From NCBI GenBank assembly GCA_031415055.1, contig JANOQZ010000009.1, positions 6,837 to 70,836 on the forward strand: a stretch of 64,000 nucleotides of DNA, read 5' to 3'. The stretch comes from JANMOK01 sp031415055. Lineage in GTDB: Bacteria > Pseudomonadota > Alphaproteobacteria > Rhodobacterales > Rhodobacteraceae. Made by a program: the position numbers and the translations under genes. Below are positions 27,501-34,416 of the stretch, piece by piece (position 1 is the first letter of the stretch; every line of letters starts with the position of its first letter). The notes below the pieces were generated by a model. That model did not search any database. It had not been told where the DNA came from and saw only the letters and a program-made list of their open reading frames with translations.

Positions 27501-29042
27501 TATGAAAGCCGCCAAACTGGTCGCTGCATTCTGCAACGCATCGGCATCGTAAACATCGGCGTTGGCCAACAGCCGCGCGGTTCCAGCGTTCACCACCAAA
27601 ACCAGTTTCCGCCCAGCTAAAATATCGTCGTCCGACACGCGCGCCCGCTGTGAAACAACCCCAACAGCCATGACTTCCGTCGCATGATTTCGCCCAGCAC
27701 CCTGTGGCAATCGAGCAATCAAATCACTGCTTAGTGGGCCGGTGGCGTTGGCATTTGCCCGCGATTTGGCGACGGATTCACCGACTTGCGCGACGTGAGT
27801 TTCGCGATCAAACTGAAATGCGCAAGGCACATCGCTTCGATCAATTGTCGCATCCGCATCTGTGGGCAAGGCAATTGCAAATTCCATTTCCCCCGAAAGC
27901 GCAGCGATCCAACTGGCAAAAGCTGCGGCTATCACGTTTTCGGCGGCACCATCGGGCAAATCCAATAGCGCAGTGAGGGTCGAACCCTCGGTAACCGTCG
28001 CAAGCCGCGAAAATGGTAGCGGCGCTGGTTTCATCTCCGCCAATTTCGATGCCCAAAGCACGTCAGAATTGGATCTGCCTTTGCTGCCCAAATTCTTGGG
28101 CACACTCAAAACCATGCCGACGTTCAAGCCGGTTTCCAGCGGCGACAGCGGGTGACCGTCCAAAGTCTCGATACCATGCAGCGACACGGCAAAATCGCTT
28201 GCCGCGACCACAATCTTACCCGAATCCGCCGCCAAAATCTGACCCGGCTTTTGCGCATTCTGCGGCATCACTTCCAAATGCCGCACCACCAAAAACCGCG
28301 AGCCGGTCCACAGTTTCGGCACGGTTAAGGTGTTCGCATAGGGCCCAAAATCCATCGCTCGAACCAAGGCCGACAATTCGGCCGATTGCCGTGAGAAATC
28401 GAGAACGGCCATATTTTCGGGCCGTTTGTCACGACCATACCACTTTCGCTCACCGCTTTGCACACGACCAGCCAATTGGCCTGACAGCAACCCTTCCAGC
28501 ATGTCGGCAAACGCGGCAACGCCCGCTTCAAAGCACTTGGTGTTCAGGCTGAAAGCGGTCTCATCTGGCGCGATGTCGAACTCGCGTTCAGCCAGAATTC
28601 GCCCGGCATCGACCCGTGCAGTCATTTCATGCCACGTCACGACATGGCGGCTTTCACCCGCCAAGATGGCCCATGATGTCACATTAAGTCCGGAATAGCC
28701 CGGTAACGGCCCGTCGTGGAAATTGATGGCTTGTTTGCCGCAGGCCAACAGCGACGCGGGCAGAACAACCAGATTTGCCACGCTGAACAAAAAATCGGCG
28801 ACAAGCCCGTCCATATCCGGGTTGTCCTGCGTTCCACCCAGACGGATCGACTTTGTGCCAGCCCAATCCCGAACCCGCTCATCTGATGAAATCACCGCAA
28901 CAACGTTACCGCCCTTGGCAAGGAACTGTTGCGCGCATTCGACCAAAAGCGAGCCGTCGCCCACGAATATAGCTGTCGTCGCCAATACTGCACCTCTTGG
29001 CAAATCTAACCCTGCGGACGCGCCAAAAGAATCGGTCGCCAT
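24507..29042 (-). CDS. NRPS: formyltransferase, condensation remnant, A domain with inserted luciferase-like monooxygenase, PCP
   Basis: 1,511 residues. Residues about 20-300 are a formyltransferase domain ('NFHDGPLPGYSG' near 107, 'VDAGRIL'). Residues about 330-545 look like the C-terminal part of a condensation domain without HHxxxDG. The A domain starts near 550 ('YTSGSTGTPKGV' near 689). Between 'FDISVLEIFWTL' (near 735) and 'ITHLQCTPSA' (near 1144) an FMN-dependent luciferase-like monooxygenase of the MupA/Atu3671 family is inserted ('FSLFYFASEA', 'WTPERHFHAFGG'). A7, A10 and the PCP ('GGHSLLV' near 1442) follow. Pocket residues read D-I-L-Q-L-G-M-V-W, close to the glycine code I remember (DILQLGLIW). 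It is read before the PKS. Confidence 0.9.
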   Translation of the reverse strand: MATDSFGASAGLDLPRGAVLATTAIFVGDGSLLVECAQQFLAKGGNVVAVISSDERVRDWAGTKSIRLGGTQDNPDMDGLVADFLFSVANLVVLPASLLACGKQAINFHDGPLPGYSGLNVTSWAILAGESRHVVTWHEMTARVDAGRILAEREFDIAPDETAFSLNTKCFEAGVAAFADMLEGLLSGQLAGRVQSGERKWYGRDKRPENMAVLDFSRQSAELSALVRAMDFGPYANTLTVPKLWTGSRFLVVRHLEVMPQNAQKPGQILAADSGKIVVAASDFAVSLHGIETLDGHPLSPLETGLNVGMVLSVPKNLGSKGRSNSDVLWASKLAEMKPAPLPFSRLATVTEGSTLTALLDLPDGAAENVIAAAFASWIAALSGEMEFAIALPTDADATIDRSDVPCAFQFDRETHVAQVGESVAKSRANANATGPLSSDLIARLPQGAGRNHATEVMAVGVVSQRARVSDDDILAGRKLVLVVNAGTARLLANADVYDADALQNAATSLAAFIAEFVANSAAKLAEIPLNAPADLVGPKMALEPDESIDRAFYARAQATPDQTALEAGGEKLTYAELDARASALAGALAAKGAKAGVVVGLCLPRSTDLVVAMLAILKTSAAYLPLDPDYPIDRIKFMLTDSGAALIVADSKQAHTFALDPAKTIAPNSVGEPLKALQGASGGLAYLIYTSGSTGTPKGVMVSHSNVMNFMAGMDAVVPHKAGDRLLAVTSVSFDISVLEIFWTLTRGITVVLQTDGSGSDDSPSFSLFYFASEAAGSGHHAYRLLLEGAKFADENGFEAVWTPERHFHAFGGLYPNPAVASAMVAGITKNVKIRAGSIVLPLHHPVRAAEDWALVDNLSGGRAGMAIASGWQPNDFILQPQNFDNRKDVMLESIDTVRALWRGEPVDFPNHKGEMIKTTTLPRPVQSEIPMWITAAGNPETFAAAARKGCGVLTHLLGQTFDEVAEKIRAYRVAWAETGHPGLGTVTLMLHTFVGDDEDSVRETVRLPMRSYLKSAVDLIKRASWSFPTFVQKADVSGMTPQQVFEKEELSKEETDALLDHAFDRYYRDSGLFGTPDSCVEIVRKVAAIGVDEIACLIDFGVDTDLALAHLQHIKALMDNVKSAEGVSRKASVAEHIVENRITHLQCTPSASSMLLADAPGRTALARLQVMLVGGEALPPELARGLREQVPGVLLNMYGPTETTVWSSVAQLDAVGEKVPLGNAIANTILSVRNAFGQSLPEGIAGELWIGGDGVAQGYWNRTDLTADRFVESGGSRFYRTGDLVRRQGEVLEFLGRIDNQVKIRGHRIELGEIEAKLSALPNVRQSVVVAQTDAVGEKRLVGYCIANAGMAIDPIELRQALTGMLPDFMVPSLIVVQERFPMTPNGKIDRKALTTLQTSQVTETIEAEGDTQEAIAEIWREALGLTHVGMTDNFFDLGGHSLLVVQVQRRLKQKFGKEIPIVDMFRYSTIRSLAARLEGEASNDNSAAKRGQERAMARRDRMARRTGS

Positions 29043-29161
29043 TCAGCCCGCAATTGCGGCAATCTTGTGCAATCAACTATGGCATTACTGTGGTGATTTG
29101 CACATAAATTGTTGGAAATGACGGCAAAAAATGCTGTCCGCCTGACCAAGTTTGGTGAAAT
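29043..29161. promoter_or_regulatory. NRPS-PKS upstream region
   Basis: The 119 bp between the tRNA-Ala 3' end and the NRPS start carry the presumed leader of the NRPS-PKS operon, unless the operon is read through from the tRNA and FYDLN genes on the same strand. A T6 tract on the minus strand about 30 bp after the tRNA could end tRNA transcription, but I see no strong stem before it. Confidence 0.3.
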
Positions 29162-29237
<76 letters not shown>

Positions 29238-29300
29238 GATTTCACGCGTGTCTAGAACCGGGCCAATTCTGGTTCAAGCGAAAAATTGGCCCGGTAAAGC

Positions 29301-29636
29301 TTACTCGTCGTCGCCTCCCGGAACATCGGCGATATCGTCAAGATCGACGTTGTCGTCCTCATCGGTTTCCAGCAGCTCGTCGTCAACCTCGGCACCTTCC
29401 TGGTCTTCGGTGTCCAGCACGTCAACATCATCCTCGACTTCCGGCAACTCGACATCGTCGCGCTTCGGATCGGGTTTCACCCGTTCAGGCGTGCCACGCA
29501 GTTTAACCTGCGTCAGACTTTCCTTGGTGAAAGTCGCAGCACACGACGGGCAGGTCATCGGATCGGTGGTCAGGTCGTAAAATCGTGTCGCGCAGGTCGG
29601 GCAAACGCGTTTTACACCCCATTCGTCTTTGGGCAT
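29301..29636 (-). CDS. TIGR02300 family (FYDLN acid) protein
   Basis: 111 residues. An N-terminal zinc ribbon with two CxxC pairs ('CPTCATRFYDL' and 'CPSCAATF') is followed by a low-complexity tail rich in Asp and Glu. This is the defining layout of the alphaproteobacterial FYDLN-acid family, whose function is unknown; metal binding and RNA or RNA-polymerase association are plausible from the composition only. It precedes tRNA-Ala on the same strand. Confidence 0.93.
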   Translation of the reverse strand: MPKDEWGVKRVCPTCATRFYDLTTDPMTCPSCAATFTKESLTQVKLRGTPERVKPDPKRDDVELPEVEDDVDVLDTEDQEGAEVDDELLETDEDDNVDLDDIADVPGGDDE

Positions 29637-29821
29637 TGCTGTCCCTCATCTTGGATATATGAAAAATCTGCTGCCTCGTGCCATTGCTGGTAACGAATGT
29701 CAAAGGCTTTGGTGCCACAGTTGTCATAGTGGCGTATGCTGCAAGTGCGAAATAAGCTTGATGCACTGCACGAAGATGATTAGCTTCTTTGCAACAAGCA
29801 GAAAAATAAAGGTTTTTCCCA
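29637..29821 (+). promoter_or_regulatory. phaZ upstream region rich in TGC/GCA
   Basis: The 185 bp before phaZ contain many TGC/GCA triplets, for example CTGCTGCCTCGTGCC, ATGCTGCAAGTGC, GATGCACTGCACG and TTGCAACAAGCAG. PhaR of Paracoccus and Rhodobacter recognises TGC-rich sites before PHA genes, so this may be a PhaR region; the exact CTGC-N-GCAG form is not perfect here. Confidence 0.3.
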
Positions 29822-31066
29822 GTGCTTTATCACGCGTATGAAATGACCCACGCTGCAATCTCTCCCATGCGGGCTGCGGCCCAACTTGGGCGTGACATGG
29901 CCAAATCGCCGTTCAACCCTTTCTCGACCTTCTATCCGGCCCGCGCTTCGGCGGCGGCGTTCGAGATGTTCATTTCCGCGACGCGACGTTATGGCAAACC
30001 CGAATTCGGCATCAAGACTTGTTTGGTTGACGGCATTTCAACGCCGGTCGTGCAGGAAACCATTCTCGCCTTGCCGTTTTGCAATCTGATCCGATTCCGC
30101 CGCGCCAGCGATGCCGCGATCCGTCGCAATGATCCAAAAGTGTTGATGATTTCGCCGATGTCCGGCCATTATGCCACGCTGCTGCGAGGCACCGTTGGGG
30201 CGATGTTGCCCGATCACGACGTTTACATCACCGATTGGAACGACGCGCGGGATGTGTCTGCCTCGGCGGGTGATTTCGATTTGGATGATTTTACCGACTA
30301 TCTGATCCAATTCATCAAACTACTGGCGCAAGACGGCGCGCGCCCGCATGTCATGGCGGTTTGTCAACCCGGCGTGCCGATGATGGCGGCAGCAGGCCTG
30401 ATGGCCGAAGACAACGATCCAGCGCGACCTGCGTCTATCACCTTGATGGGATCGCCCATCGACACCAGTCGCAACCCGAAAAAACCGAATGAGCTGGCCA
30501 CCAGCCGCGGCCTAAGCTGGTTTGAAAACTCGGTTATCGTCAATGTGCCTTGGCCCAACAAAGGTTTCATGCGACGCGTCTACCCGGGCTTCCTGCAACT
30601 GACCGGCTTTATGACCATGAACCTCGACCGGCATTTCGATGCCCATGTCGAACATTACAAAGACCTGATCAAAGGCGACGGTGACAGCGCCGATGCGCAC
30701 CGTGAATTCTATGATGAATACATGTCGGTGATGGACCTGACGGCCGAATTCTATCTGCAAACTATCGAGCGGGTGTTTCAACAGCGTGGTCTGGCGACAA
30801 AAACCTACAAATACCGCGATCGATTGGTCGATCTGGCCAAGATCACCGACATTCCGGTGCTGACCATCGAAGGCGAGCGCGATGACATCACCGGTTTGGG
30901 CCAAACCCAAGCCGTGCATGATTTGTTGACCAACATGCCGAAAACCAGCCAAAAGCACTTTACCGCCAAGGGCGTCGGTCACTATGGTGTGTTCAACGGT
31001 TCGAAATGGCGCAGCATGATCCAACCGAAAATCGCCGAATTTATTCGTGCGAATGTCATTGCCTGA
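29822..31066 (+). CDS. phaZ: Intracellular polyhydroxyalkanoate depolymerase
   Basis: 414 residues beginning 'MLYHAYEMTHAA' (GTG start at 29822), the usual opening of PhaZ1/DepA depolymerases. The lipase-box position reads 'VCQPGVP' near residue 181, with cysteine as nucleophile as in Ralstonia PhaZ1. The C-terminal His is in 'KGVGHYGVFNG', also a family hallmark. It degrades native PHA granules in the cytoplasm. The downstream metallopeptidase gene overlaps its end. No PHA synthase or phasin gene is in the window on the left side, where the tRNA and FYDLN gene lie. Confidence 0.92.
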   Translation: MLYHAYEMTHAAISPMRAAAQLGRDMAKSPFNPFSTFYPARASAAAFEMFISATRRYGKPEFGIKTCLVDGISTPVVQETILALPFCNLIRFRRASDAAIRRNDPKVLMISPMSGHYATLLRGTVGAMLPDHDVYITDWNDARDVSASAGDFDLDDFTDYLIQFIKLLAQDGARPHVMAVCQPGVPMMAAAGLMAEDNDPARPASITLMGSPIDTSRNPKKPNELATSRGLSWFENSVIVNVPWPNKGFMRRVYPGFLQLTGFMTMNLDRHFDAHVEHYKDLIKGDGDSADAHREFYDEYMSVMDLTAEFYLQTIERVFQQRGLATKTYKYRDRLVDLAKITDIPVLTIEGERDDITGLGQTQAVHDLLTNMPKTSQKHFTAKGVGHYGVFNGSKWRSMIQPKIAEFIRANVIA

Positions 31067-31760
31067 ACCGGTGAGCGAATCGATCAAAGTCGGCTCGCCG
31101 GAAATCATCGTCGAATTGCGCCGTTCTACCCGCGCGCGACGCATGACGCTGCGCCTGTCAAATGCCACCGGCCTTGCCACGCTGACTTTGCCGAAACGCG
31201 CCAGTCTGACCGAAGCGCGATTGTTCGCCGAACGTCAGCAAGAATGGTTGCGCAAGCACATGGCCAAACGTCCCGAACGCAATATCATCGCTTTGGGTCA
31301 GTCCCTGCCCATTCGCGGCATAACCACCGAACTGGTGCAAGGCGCTGGTCGCTTGGTCACTTTGGATGCAGCCCGTCTGTGCATTCCCGGCAACCCCGAC
31401 CTTGCCGCCCGTAAACTGCAAGGCTGGCTAAAAGCGCAGGCGCGGGTTGATTTGACTACCGCCTCGCAATTCTATGCCACCAAACTGGGGAAACCTTTCA
31501 CCAGCATTTCCCTGCGCGACACGCGGTCTCGCTGGGGGTCGTGTTCGACGGCTGGGGCGCTGATGTATTCTTGGCGGCTGATTTTGGCCCCGGCGTCAGT
31601 GCTGGATTATGTCGCTGCGCACGAAGTGGCGCATCTGAAAGTGATGAACCATTCCGCCGATTTTTGGACCGAAGTCGCGCGATTGAAACCCACTTTCAAA
31701 CAAGACCGCGATTGGCTGCGCAAGAATGGCCCGTCGCTGCACGCATTCGAATTCAACTGA
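31053..31760 (+). CDS. YgjP-like (DUF45) M48-type metallopeptidase
   Basis: About 235 residues (a GTG at 31047 is in frame two codons earlier). It begins inside the last codons of phaZ. The zinc site 'HEVAHLKVMNHSADFW' (HExxH plus a third His) near residues 188-203 and 'RSRWGSCSTAG' before it are typical of the SprT/YgjP family of soluble zinc peptidases of unclear substrate. No signal peptide is visible. Coupling to phaZ is positional only. Confidence 0.88.
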   Translation: MSLPEPVSESIKVGSPEIIVELRRSTRARRMTLRLSNATGLATLTLPKRASLTEARLFAERQQEWLRKHMAKRPERNIIALGQSLPIRGITTELVQGAGRLVTLDAARLCIPGNPDLAARKLQGWLKAQARVDLTTASQFYATKLGKPFTSISLRDTRSRWGSCSTAGALMYSWRLILAPASVLDYVAAHEVAHLKVMNHSADFWTEVARLKPTFKQDRDWLRKNGPSLHAFEFN

Positions 31761-31796
31761 CTTGACGCATCGAACGGTTTGTCACCAGAAACAGCC

Positions 31797-32441
31797 ATGC
31801 TTCAACCAGAATCCAGCCCAGATTTGCCCGCGCATGAACGTGTCTATCGCGCCCTGCGCACACGTATCATGCATGGTGTCTTGGAACCCGGCACCAGCCT
31901 GACGTTGCGCGGAATTGCCGCCGATTTCGCCGTGTCGATGACGCCAGCGCGGGAGGCGGTGCGCAGGCTTTCCGCCGAGGGTGCGGTGCAATTGTCCAAT
32001 TCCGGTCGCGTGACTACGCCAATACTCAGCGGCGACCGTTTGGAAGAACTGGCCTCGTTGCGGGCATTATTGGAACCCGAACTGGCGTCGCGTGCTTTGC
32101 CCCGCGCCCATCTGGCGTTGATCGACCGGCTGCAGGGCATCAACGGCACGATCGATCAGATGATCCTGACCGGCGATGCCGCTGGCTATGTTCGATCCAA
32201 CCTCGAATTCCACCGCACGCTGTATTTGCGTGCCCAAGCCCCCGCTATTCTGGCTTTGACCGAGACGGTCTGGCTGCAACTTGGCCCCACGATGCGCTGG
32301 CTTTATGCCAAGGGAAACACGCCACGGGCGGGCGAAAACCATCGCAAGATATTGGCCGCCCTTCGCGCCGGTGACGAGCCGGGGCTGCGACTGGCGGTAA
32401 GGGCAGATGTGGTGCAGGGGTTGCGGATGCTGGCGAGTTGA
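31797..32441 (+). CDS. GntR-family transcriptional regulator, FCD domain
   Basis: About 214 residues from ATG 31797; a TTG at 31779 is in frame. The N-terminal winged helix carries 'RGIAADFAVSMTPAREAVRRL', with the recognition helix near residues 45-55. The C-terminal all-helical FCD domain keeps metal-ligand histidines in 'NLEFHRTLY' and 'GENHRKIL'. Such proteins usually sense organic acids. No operator can be assigned. A TGTGATCACA pair near 60955 has a GntR-like form but is far away. It lies 36 bp after the metallopeptidase gene and is followed by a long gene-free stretch. Confidence 0.88.
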   Translation: MLQPESSPDLPAHERVYRALRTRIMHGVLEPGTSLTLRGIAADFAVSMTPAREAVRRLSAEGAVQLSNSGRVTTPILSGDRLEELASLRALLEPELASRALPRAHLALIDRLQGINGTIDQMILTGDAAGYVRSNLEFHRTLYLRAQAPAILALTETVWLQLGPTMRWLYAKGNTPRAGENHRKILAALRAGDEPGLRLAVRADVVQGLRMLAS

Positions 32442-32508
32442 AAGCCGAGTGCGCGCACGCGTGCCAGAACGCGTAACTATTTGATATTATTTGATAAAAT
32501 TTTTCAAA

Positions 32509-32523
32509 TTAACCATATTTTAA
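32509..32523. promoter_or_regulatory. CtrA-type binding site
   Basis: The sequence TTAACCATATTTTAA is a perfect TTAA-N7-TTAA site and includes the TTAACCAT octamer used by alphaproteobacterial CtrA. A further ATGGTTAA half site (reverse complement of TTAACCAT) lies at 32643-32650. No gene start follows on the plus strand for over 2 kb, so the regulated transcript is unclear. Confidence 0.5.
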
Positions 32524-32786
32524 CTGGTTTCATTCGAGATTTTGACGGACATGGCTTGGACAAAATCATGAATTTGTGACCGAGGATGCGGACGAGGCTG
32601 TAGGCGGAAACTTGTCGGTGATCAGATTGAGCGCCGAACAGAATGGTTAATTTCCGCGCTTTTTGGCGCCAATCCGTTGCAGTTTTTGGCCGGTTTTTGC
32701 AGGTTTCATGCCGGTTTTCGGGCGTTTCGCGAGGGTCGTTAACTAATTTCGTCGGAGCGTGCGAGTGCGCAAAGCTTACAACCGAA

Positions 32787-32848
32787 GTCCCGGCCTTGAG
32801 CCGGGACCCCTAGTTGGCCTAAACGGAGACCCCGGATCAAGTCCGGGG
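32787..32848. repeat. Pair of REP-like palindromes in inverted orientation
   Basis: First hairpin: stem GTCCCGGC/GCCGGGAC with loop CTTGA (32787-32807). Second: stem CCCCGGA/TCCGGGG with loop TCAAG (32830-32848). The loops are reverse complements of each other, so the two are inverted copies of one element separated by 22 bp, the arrangement of BIME-type units. Such GC-rich elements with TTGA loops are common between genes in alphaproteobacteria. Confidence 0.65.
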
Positions 32849-32941
32849 CAGCGGACTACTGCCCCTGAACCCACGGCACCTAAAATCTGAACAAAAAACG
32901 ATAATTCCCGACGCGGCGCACCCAGCCACAGCGTTGCCGAC

Positions 32942-32998
32942 GCACACGCCCGCCCGCCCAAGCGGGCGTGTGCCTGAAAGTCGCAGCGCGACTTTCAG
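32942..32998. repeat. Two perfect hairpins in tandem
   Basis: Hairpin one has a perfect 12-bp stem GCACACGCCCGC/GCGGGCGTGTGC with an 8-nt loop (32942-32973). Hairpin two follows without a gap: 11-bp stem CTGAAAGTCGC/GCGACTTTCAG with a 3-nt loop (32974-32998). Neither is followed by a T tract on either strand, so a classical intrinsic terminator is unlikely. Confidence 0.7.
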
Positions 32999-33189
32999 AG
33001 TGACCTGTCGGAAGGGTGCGCTTATAAAAAACGAAACGCACCCACATCCAATGGTGTCGTTTCGACTGGTAACACGCTGATTTTCAATTCAGCGTCTTGC
33101 TTGGCAAATTGCGCGTATTGGTGAGATTGAGGAGTGGGAATGATATTGGGTCTAGTAAAAACCGGAAATACAATACCGTCAATCAATGC

Positions 33190-34347
33190 TCAATTTCCTT
33201 CAAGGCGAGATTGTATTGCCAACGGTAGGTCGACAAACCTCCGAACAAGCTTTCCGGCAAACGGCTCGAAATCCTTGAGCGCGTGCGCTGTAGCAAGGTC
33301 ACAACGAAATAGGTCGCATTCGTATGCATAGACAAGGTGAAGTACGTCTGCAAAGTCAGATTTTTTTGGTGCATTTCCACCATTTACTTTGGCATCAATA
33401 AATGGCTCTAAATGCGCCAATCGACCCTTTCCAAATTTGTCAACAATACTCGAATAGTCTGGTTTAAAAAGTTTAGGTGTACGCCTAAGCGGTCTAAGAA
33501 CTTTTCTGATAGACTCACTGTCCAGACCATCGGAAACTAATCTCGCCTTGATTTCCGCAACTTGTTTTTCATTTTTCGCTTTCACTGCCTTTCTAGTGTC
33601 ATTGAATTCAATTAATTTTTCTATGGCTCCCTGCATTTTATCAACTGTTTCTTGAAAAAATTCTTTAAGGAAATTTTCGCGGCCGGCAAATTGATACCAT
33701 AAATCGGCAAAATTTTCCGGATCAGCGGTCCAGTTCGTCAAGCGATCGCTGAGAGTCAAACTGCTTATTTCCCCCAAAATGTAGCGCTCAAAAAGTCTAT
33801 CATTAACAACGCTGTCCGGAATTGGAAACGTTGAGGAGTTGGCGATAGCGCGGCTGAAAGGAAACGATCTTTGGCCAATAGCTGCTCGAAGTCCTCGAAT
33901 GTTACCGAGTTTCCTTCGGCCCTCCCTATTCAGACCGGGTACACTTTTTATTGTGTTGGCTAGTTCCCGCTTGATAGTTTGATCGATCCTTTTCGGAAGA
34001 AACGCTTCGAACGTAGCGCTTGGCATCCAAGTGCCATTATTCGGGAATTTGGCACCTTCCTTTAAATCTGTAATGAATGGAAACGCATTTTTGTTGCAAT
34101 ACTGTTTAAGCAAGCGACCGCGCGCACGTCTATCGGGCAAATACTCCGTCGTAAGTGGCCGCGTAATGAATTCAGAAATATGGAGCATCGAGTATCCGGT
34201 CATTACGCTGCCATCACGAATACATTTTTGCAAAAAAGCAGCCACTTCGTTGACCTCATTCGTTGGGTTCGGGCTGGACAGAGCAATGTAATCTTGTGTG
34301 TCGAGGTACACAATTAGAGGCATGGGCTTACTTGAAATTCTTGACAT
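33190..34347 (-). CDS. Unrecognised protein, possibly PIN-like nuclease domain
   Basis: 385 residues that I cannot assign to a named family. The N-terminus reads 'LIVYLDTQDYIAL', a hydrophobic strand ending in Asp. 'LHISEFI' gives a Glu near residue 58, and the C-terminal part has 'SDFADVLHLVYAYECDLF' followed by 'RCDLATAHAL'. Spaced acidic residues of this kind are typical of PIN-like RNase folds (VapC relatives), with a long helical, lysine-rich middle (residues 225-290) inserted. Base composition is visibly richer in A and T than the neighbours, and the gene is alone on its strand beside repeats, so recent acquisition is likely. No antitoxin-like partner is seen. Confidence 0.6.
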   Translation of the reverse strand: MSRISSKPMPLIVYLDTQDYIALSSPNPTNEVNEVAAFLQKCIRDGSVMTGYSMLHISEFITRPLTTEYLPDRRARGRLLKQYCNKNAFPFITDLKEGAKFPNNGTWMPSATFEAFLPKRIDQTIKRELANTIKSVPGLNREGRRKLGNIRGLRAAIGQRSFPFSRAIANSSTFPIPDSVVNDRLFERYILGEISSLTLSDRLTNWTADPENFADLWYQFAGRENFLKEFFQETVDKMQGAIEKLIEFNDTRKAVKAKNEKQVAEIKARLVSDGLDSESIRKVLRPLRRTPKLFKPDYSSIVDKFGKGRLAHLEPFIDAKVNGGNAPKKSDFADVLHLVYAYECDLFRCDLATAHALKDFEPFAGKLVRRFVDLPLAIQSRLEGN

Positions 34348-34416
34348 ATTTTGTCGCCAGTCCTAACAGCAGTGAGCGCGTGATTTTGCACCAATTTGCA
34401 TTGCACCCCTCACCCC

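Larger units (their letters stand above)
32442..33189. other. Gene-free stretch with regulatory and hairpin elements
   Basis: This 748-bp gap has no convincing coding frame on either strand. It starts AT-rich (32475-32525) with a CtrA-type site, then has a G/T-rich stretch with repeated GCCGGTTTT (32690-32725), a pair of REP-like hairpins (32787-32848), and two perfect hairpins in tandem (32942-32998). A weaker stem GGGTGCG/CGCACCC lies at 33014-33043. A small RNA or unannotated short peptide is possible; I could not support one. Confidence 0.6.

Noticed and set aside
32643..32813. Short open frame starting at ATG 32643
   Set aside because: It lacks a ribosome site, runs into the REP-like hairpin and gives a sequence with no protein character.
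32780..33045. CRISPR-like repeats in the gene-free stretch
   Set aside because: The hairpins differ from each other and are not regularly spaced; no cas genes are near.
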